Source: Granulicatella balaenopterae (GTDB lineage: Bacteria > Bacillota > Bacilli > Lactobacillales > Aerococcaceae). Taken from it: a stretch of DNA of 40,819 nt. Both the position numbers and the translations under genes were made by a program. Of the stretch, positions 36,183 to 40,819 are shown in pieces (position 1 is the stretch's first letter; every line of letters begins with the position of its first letter). The notes under the pieces were generated by a model. The model was not told the origin of the DNA. It did not search any database and was given only the letters and a program-made list of their open reading frames with translations. The stretch is taken from positions 1 through 40,819 of the forward strand of contig NZ_FOGF01000017.1 of assembly GCF_900111135.1 (NCBI RefSeq), in the 5' to 3' direction.

Positions 36183-38408
36183 ATGTCAAAAAAACGAGTA
36201 TATGAATTTGCAAAAAGTAAAAACATGTCTAGTAAAAAGCTGATTGAAAAAGCAGCGTCGTTAGGAATCAACTATAATAGTCATATGGCTACTATGGAAG
36301 AATCTGATATCGAAAAACTTAGTAAAGCATTATCGCATTCTCCAAACAAGAAAGATAAACAAGTGACATCCAAAGATTCAAAGAAGGCAAATAAAGATAA
36401 TAAACAACAAAAACAAAATCATGGGCATCAAGAAAAGGCCCAAAAGATAGAGGTAAATATGCAGCAAAATAATAATAAAACAAACTCAAATAATAGTAAT
36501 AATAAAGGTGGATTCAAAAAACGTGATCCACGTCAAGATAATGGACGTTTTGCGGGTAACCGTAACAGAAAAAATAACAAAAAACGTTTTAATAAAAAAG
36601 GAACACAAAAACCAGCAGTACCAGCACGTAAATTCCATGAATTACCAGAAGTTTTAGTATATACAGAAGGTATGACAGTAGCTGATATTGCTAAAAAAAT
36701 TAAACGTGAACCAGCAGAAATCATTAAAAAATTATTCTTATTAGGTGTCGTAGCAACATTAAATCAAAGCTTATCAAAAGAAGCGATTGAATTATTAGCT
36801 GCAGATTACGGTATTGAAGCAGAAGAAAAAATTCAAAAAGATATTTCTGATTTGGATACTTATTTTGAAGAAGCAGAAGAAACATTAACAGAAGAAAACT
36901 TAACATCACGCCCACCAGTAGTAACAATTATGGGACACGTTGACCATGGTAAAACAACTTTACTTGATCAATTACGTAATACAAGTGTTACAGCTTCTGA
37001 AGCAGGTGGTATCACGCAACATATTGGTGCTTATCAAGTAGAAATCGATGGTAAACCAATTACTTTCTTGGATACTCCTGGACATGCGGCCTTCACAACT
37101 ATGCGTGCTCGTGGTGCGGATATTACTGATATTACAATCGTTGTAGTAGCAGCTGATGATGGCGTAATGCCACAAACCGTTGAAGCGATTAACCATGCAA
37201 AAGCAGCAGGTGTACCAATGATCGTAGCTGTTAACAAAATTGATAAACCAGCAGCTAATCCTTCACGTGTCATGCAAGAATTATCTGAATTAGGTGTAGT
37301 AGCAGAAGCTTGGGGTGGAGATACAATCTTTGTTGAAATTTCAGCTTTACACAATCAAAATATTGAAGAATTATTAGAAATGATTTTATTAGTAGCTGAA
37401 ATGCAAGAATTAAAAGCTAACTCAGATCGTTTAGCATTAGGTTCAGTTATTGAAGCACGTTTAGATAAAGCTAAAGGAGCTATTGCAACATTATTAGTAC
37501 AACAAGGTACATTACATGTTGGAGACCCAATCGTAGTCGGTAATAGCTTTGGACGTGTACGTGTGATGGTTAATGATCAAGGACGTCGAGTGAAAACTGC
37601 TGGACCAGCTCAACCAGTTGAGATTACAGGTCTAAATACATCACCACAAGCAGGTGACCGTTTTGTAGTATTTGAAGATGAAAAAACAGCTCGTGCAGCC
37701 GGTGAAGAACGTGCAAAACGTGCTCAAGCAGAACAACGTAATGCTACAAACCATATTACATTAGATAACTTATTTTCAAGTCTTAAAGAAGGCGAAATGA
37801 AAGAAGTTAATGTTATTATTAAAGCCGATGTGCAAGGTTCAGCCGAAGCATTATCATCAAGCTTACAAAAAATTGAAGTAGAAGGCGTTCGCGTTAAAAT
37901 TATCCATACTGCAGTTGGTGCGATTAACGAAAGTGATATCACATTAGCAGCAGCAAGTAATGCAATCATTATCGGATTTAACGTACGTCCTACACCTCAA
38001 GCGAAAATTCAAGCAGAACAAGAACAAGTAGATATCCGTTTACACCGTATTATTTATAATGTAATTGATGAAATTGAAACAGCAATGAAAGGTATGTTAG
38101 ACCCAGAGTATAAAGAAGTTATTACAGGTCAAGCAATGATTCGTGAGACGTATAATGTTTCTAAATTAGGAACAATCGCTGGAGCATACATTACTGATGG
38201 AGTAATCCGTCGTACAAGTCAAGTTCGTTTAATTCGTGATAATATTGTTATTTACGAAGGCGAATTAGCTAGCTTAAAACGATTCAAAGATGATGCAAAA
38301 GAAGTGAAAAAAGGGTTTGAATGTGGTTTAATGATTAAAGATTACAACGATATTCATATTGACGATGTGGTAGAAGCATTCGAAATGGTTGAAGTAAAAC
38401 CTAAATAA
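36183..38408 (+). CDS. infB: Translation initiation factor IF-2
   Basis: IF-2 is a GTPase that places initiator tRNA on the ribosome. The 741-aa protein has an N-terminal IF2-N helix motif ([19 protein letters not shown]), a Lys/Asn/Gln-rich unstructured linker (about 55-145), a second IF2-N domain ([21 protein letters not shown]), the G domain with [21 protein letters not shown] and NKID, and C-terminal domains II to IV. GGAAGGTG precedes ATG 36183. A shorter form from an internal start is known in other bacteria; I see no clear internal start here. Confidence 0.97.
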   Translation: MSKKRVYEFAKSKNMSSKKLIEKAASLGINYNSHMATMEESDIEKLSKALSHSPNKKDKQVTSKDSKKANKDNKQQKQNHGHQEKAQKIEVNMQQNNNKTNSNNSNNKGGFKKRDPRQDNGRFAGNRNRKNNKKRFNKKGTQKPAVPARKFHELPEVLVYTEGMTVADIAKKIKREPAEIIKKLFLLGVVATLNQSLSKEAIELLAADYGIEAEEKIQKDISDLDTYFEEAEETLTEENLTSRPPVVTIMGHVDHGKTTLLDQLRNTSVTASEAGGITQHIGAYQVEIDGKPITFLDTPGHAAFTTMRARGADITDITIVVVAADDGVMPQTVEAINHAKAAGVPMIVAVNKIDKPAANPSRVMQELSELGVVAEAWGGDTIFVEISALHNQNIEELLEMILLVAEMQELKANSDRLALGSVIEARLDKAKGAIATLLVQQGTLHVGDPIVVGNSFGRVRVMVNDQGRRVKTAGPAQPVEITGLNTSPQAGDRFVVFEDEKTARAAGEERAKRAQAEQRNATNHITLDNLFSSLKEGEMKEVNVIIKADVQGSAEALSSSLQKIEVEGVRVKIIHTAVGAINESDITLAAASNAIIIGFNVRPTPQAKIQAEQEQVDIRLHRIIYNVIDEIETAMKGMLDPEYKEVITGQAMIRETYNVSKLGTIAGAYITDGVIRRTSQVRLIRDNIVIYEGELASLKRFKDDAKEVKKGFECGLMIKDYNDIHIDDVVEAFEMVEVKPK

Positions 38409-38417
38409 CATCATCTC

Positions 38418-38447
38418 AAGCGCTTCTAGGATATTCTAGGAGCGTTT
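38418..38447 (+). terminator. Hairpin between infB and rbfA
   Basis: AAGCGCTTCTAG and CTAGGAGCGTTT form a 12-bp stem with two G-U pairs and a 6-nt loop, followed by GTATTTTATA. The U-tract is weak, so it may reduce rather than stop transcription into rbfA, or stabilise the infB message. The ylxP gene often found here is absent. Confidence 0.5.
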
Positions 38448-38486
38448 GTATTTTATAAGAGAAAAGCAAGATGAGGAGATAAAATA

Positions 38487-38879
38487 ATGGCGAAATTTAG
38501 AATTGGACGCGTGAAACAAGAAATTATGCGTGAAGTAAATGATATTTTAATGAAAAAAGTAAGAGACCCACGTGTTGAAGGTGTTACTCTAACAGATATC
38601 GAAGTAACAAGAGACTTACAACATGCGACTATCTACTATACAACATTAGACAAATTAGCAAGTGAACGTCAAGCAACAGTAAAAGGTTTAGAAAAAGCTA
38701 AAGGATTAATTCGTCGTGAATTAGGTAAACGTTTATCATTATTTAAAGTACCTGAAGTGCATTTTGAACGTGATGAATCAGTGGATTACGGTTTACGTAT
38801 TGATAGCTTATTAGACCAAATTCATTCAGAATATATGGATAAAGAAGAAGCTAATGAAGTAGAAGAAACAGAAGAATAA
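38487..38879 (+). CDS. rbfA: Ribosome-binding factor RbfA
   Basis: RbfA is a 30S maturation and cold-shock factor with a KH-like fold. The 130-aa protein shows RVKQEIMREVNDILMKKVRDPRV, VTLTDIEVTRDLQHATIYYT and GLIRRELGKRLSLFKVPEVHFERDES, followed by an acidic tail. GAGGAGAT precedes ATG 38487. It closes the rimP operon after a spacer hairpin. truB and ribF, which follow in many Bacillota, are absent; rarA comes next. Confidence 0.95.
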   Translation: MAKFRIGRVKQEIMREVNDILMKKVRDPRVEGVTLTDIEVTRDLQHATIYYTTLDKLASERQATVKGLEKAKGLIRRELGKRLSLFKVPEVHFERDESVDYGLRIDSLLDQIHSEYMDKEEANEVEETEE

Positions 38880-38908
38880 ATCGTATAACGAGAAAGTGAG
38901 GGAAGAAA

Positions 38909-40174
38909 ATGAATCAGCCATTAGCCTATCGAATGCGACCAACTCATTTAGATCAAATTGTTGGACAGCAACATTTAGTAGGACCTAATCAAATTATTAA
39001 GCGAATGGTCGATGCCAAACGGTTAACATCAATGATTTTGTATGGACCACCTGGAATCGGGAAAACTAGTATTGCTAGTGCGATTGCTGGTTCAACTTCC
39101 TATGCATTCAGAACATTAAATGCTGCCACTGATACAAAAAAAGATTTACAAATTGTGGCAGAAGAAGCAAAAATGAGTGGTTCTGTAATTCTATTATTAG
39201 ATGAAATCCATCGTTTAGATAAGACAAAGCAAGATTTTTTATTACCACATTTAGAGCAGGGAAGAATTGTATTAATTGGGGCAACTACTGAGAATCCTTA
39301 TATTAATATTAATCCAGCGATTCGTAGTCGTTGTCAGATTTTTGAGTTACATTCATTAACGCAAGATGAGATAAAAGCTAGTTTGATGCGTGCTTTAAAA
39401 GAAGATAAAATTATGCAACAACACCATGTAGAAGTTCTACCAGAAGCATTGGATCACTTTACTAGAACAACAAATGGTGATTTGCGTAGCGCTATGAATG
39501 CTTTAGAATTAGCAGTTTTATCTACTAAGCCCAATCCAGAGACTGGTGTGATACAGATTACACTTGAAGCTGCTGAACAATGTGTGCAAAAAAAAGCCTT
39601 TAGTCATGATAAAGATGGCGATCAACATTATGACGTCATTTCAGCATTTCAAAAGTCAATTCGTGGTAGCGATGTTGATGCAGCCTTACATTATATGGCA
39701 CGCTTAATTGAAGCTGGCGAATTAACTATTTTGATGCGTCGGTTATTAGTCATTGCCTATGAAGATATTGGCTTAGGGAATCCAGCAGCCGCACAAAGAA
39801 CCGTGGCAGCCGTACAAGCAGCCGAAAAATTAGGGCTCCCCGAAGCAAGAATTCCACTAGCTAATGCCGTTATCGAACTAGCCTTATCACCAAAATCAAA
39901 TACTGCTATGACCGCTATTGATGTTGCTTGGAGTGATGTTCGTATGGGACGTGGTGGGAAAATTCCAGATCCAATTAAAGATGCTCATTATAAAGGTGCT
40001 GAAAAATTAAATCGAGGTGTTGGTTATCGCTTCCCACATGATTATCCCGATCATTGGGTTAGTCAACAGTATTTGCCAGATATGTTAAAACATGCACATT
40101 ATTTTCATCCAGATAAAACACGAAAATATGAAGAAGCTTTAGCGAAACAATACGAAAAATATCGTCATAGATAA
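38909..40174 (+). CDS. rarA: RarA (MgsA), replication-associated recombination ATPase
   Basis: RarA is an AAA+ ATPase of the clamp-loader group that acts at stalled replication forks. Visible motifs are the Walker A loop GPPGIGKTS, Walker B LLLDEIHR, sensor 1 GATTENPY, arginine-finger region AIRSRCQIFEL, and the C-terminal tetramerisation domain with SIRGSDVDAALHYMARLIEAGE and IAYEDIGLGNP. It is 421 aa, the usual size. GTGAGGGAAG precedes ATG 38909. It lies 29 nt after rbfA and could share its transcript. The 6S RNA gene follows. Confidence 0.95.
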   Translation: MNQPLAYRMRPTHLDQIVGQQHLVGPNQIIKRMVDAKRLTSMILYGPPGIGKTSIASAIAGSTSYAFRTLNAATDTKKDLQIVAEEAKMSGSVILLLDEIHRLDKTKQDFLLPHLEQGRIVLIGATTENPYININPAIRSRCQIFELHSLTQDEIKASLMRALKEDKIMQQHHVEVLPEALDHFTRTTNGDLRSAMNALELAVLSTKPNPETGVIQITLEAAEQCVQKKAFSHDKDGDQHYDVISAFQKSIRGSDVDAALHYMARLIEAGELTILMRRLLVIAYEDIGLGNPAAAQRTVAAVQAAEKLGLPEARIPLANAVIELALSPKSNTAMTAIDVAWSDVRMGRGGKIPDPIKDAHYKGAEKLNRGVGYRFPHDYPDHWVSQQYLPDMLKHAHYFHPDKTRKYEEALAKQYEKYRHR

Positions 40175-40226
40175 AATAAATCGATTTTTCACATGTTAAA
40201 AGCCTATAAAATTAGTTTTTAGTCAG

Positions 40227-40255
40227 TTGAAAAAAATAAAATTGTATGCTATCAT
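40227..40255 (+). promoter_or_regulatory. Promoter of the 6S RNA gene
   Basis: TTGAAA and TATCAT are separated by 17 nt, and TGC precedes TATCAT as an extended -10. The predicted start near 40262 coincides with the 5' arm of the 6S closing stem. Confidence 0.75.
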
Positions 40256-40261
40256 TGGCTT

Positions 40262-40458
40262 GTAGAAATCTGAGGTGTGCGCGGTATTCATTATGTGTTG
40301 ACCGAACAAATAATTTAGATAAGGGATCCGGAGCAAAGCATCGATAACATGCCTTTTCACTTGGAAGTTAGTACTTGCTATGTTAGGAGCCCACCTGCTT
40401 AAGATTGCGGGTTCAAAACTGTCGAATACAATAAACGGCACCACCGGAGATCTACTCA
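40262..40458 (+). ncRNA. ssrS: 6S RNA
   Basis: 6S RNA mimics an open promoter and holds sigma-A RNA polymerase in slow growth. The 5' arm GTAGA..TCTGAGGTG pairs with CACCGGAGATCTAC at the 3' end, closing a rod of about 195 nt. Internal strings ATGCCTTTTCAC and CCCACCTGC resemble Bacillus 6S-1 RNA as I recall it. The size, closing stem with CTGAGGTGTG near the 5' end, own promoter, terminator and position after rarA all agree. Exact ends are estimates from the stem. I see no protein-coding signal here. Confidence 0.82.
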
Positions 40459-40477
40459 ATAGAAAATTTTTTTCGGG

Positions 40478-40504
40478 AGCCACTCATTTGAGTGGCTTTT
40501 TTTG
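40478..40504 (+). terminator. Terminator of 6S RNA
   Basis: AGCCACTCA and TGAGTGGCT form a perfect 9-bp stem with a 2-nt apical loop (TT), followed by a run of eight T. Confidence 0.9.
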
Positions 40505-40533
40505 GCATATTGCAAAAATAGAGAGAATGGAGT

Positions 40534-40819
40534 TTGGAAAAGAAGAAAGTGTCAAATAATAGAGAAAAAGCAAGAAAAAAGTAGCGAAATTACATAGACA
40601 TATATCGAACCAAAGACTAGATTTCTTACATAAAGAATCAACAAGGATAGCCAACTTGTATGAAGTCGTATGTATAGAATCACTGAATATGAAAGCTATG
40701 TCAAATAAAGGGTTCGGTAATGGGAAAGCAACATTAGACAATGGATACGGACTATTCCAAACGATGCTTGAGTATAAATTATTGGATAGAGGTAAATACT
40801 TAGTAAAAGTAGATAAATG
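40534..40819 (+). pseudogene. Truncated, frameshifted tnpB (IS200/IS605 OrfB) remnant
   Basis: Translation gives SNNREKARK in one frame up to 40581, then VAKLHRHISNQRLDFLHK and CIESLNMKAM, NGYGLFQTML in the next frame to the window edge. These are central TnpB blocks, including the second catalytic Glu (IESLN, usually IEDLN). One base is missing at the A6 run 40575-40580, which puts TAG in the first frame. About the first half of TnpB and the left end of the element are absent; the match begins just after the 6S terminator. The zinc-finger part would lie beyond the right edge. Confidence 0.85.

Noticed and set aside
40223-40483. Small leftward open frame across the 6S RNA gene
   Set aside because: The region folds as 6S RNA on the plus strand with its own promoter and terminator; the antisense frame has no ribosome binding site or recognisable product.

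Overview
The window is an AT-rich (roughly one third G+C by eye), gene-dense chromosomal segment of a low-GC Gram-positive bacterium. The evidence is PolC-type DNA polymerase III, a CIRCE-controlled hrcA-grpE-dnaK-dnaJ operon, a comG pseudopilus operon, a Gram-positive-type PerR, the rimP-nusA-ylxR-ylxQ-infB-rbfA operon, and strong AAGGAGG-type ribosome binding sites. dxr is absent from between cdsA and rseP, which fits a mevalonate-using member of the Lactobacillales (Enterococcaceae, Carnobacteriaceae or Aerococcaceae). I cannot fix the genus from sequence alone.

Layout. 1-4.6 kb: a noncoding leader, then the complete comGA-GG operon for the DNA-uptake pseudopilus. 4.6-7.5 kb, leftward: a SERCA-like P-type cation ATPase behind a clear yybP-ykoY (manganese) riboswitch with an overlapping terminator. 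7.7-9.6 kb: a Gfo/Idh/MocA oxidoreductase and murB. 9.7-12.8 kb: a MATE transporter, then a small lipoprotein and branched-chain aminotransferase ilvE. 13-16 kb: perR, a membrane-anchored NodB-type polysaccharide deacetylase, and a LacI-family regulator whose best-placed start codon is ATC. 16.1-19.4 kb: mgtE and lepA. 19.7-24.5 kb: the class I heat-shock operon. 24.6-26.1 kb, leftward: a 503-residue protein I do not recognise, with a cre-like site in its promoter region. 26.3-33.7 kb: uppS-cdsA-rseP and polC, without dxr or proS. 33.7-38.9 kb: the rimP-nusA-infB operon, whose leader has a strong promoter followed by a perfect intrinsic terminator hairpin. 38.9-40.8 kb: rarA, 6S RNA (ssrS) with its own promoter and terminator, and a truncated, frameshifted IS200/IS605-type tnpB remnant running off the right edge.

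Most of the window is core housekeeping: translation (lepA, rimP, nusA, infB, rbfA, ylxQ), replication and repair (polC, rarA), envelope lipid and wall synthesis (murB, uppS, cdsA, rseP, deacetylase) and stress control (perR, hrcA operon, 6S RNA). Metal handling recurs, with the Mn-riboswitch ATPase, MgtE and metal-dependent PerR. I see no CRISPR array, tRNA, rRNA, prophage or obvious new multi-gene defence system. The items most worth a second look are the orphan 503-aa gene, the riboswitch-ATPase unit, the attenuator-like rimP leader and the ATC start of the LacI regulator.
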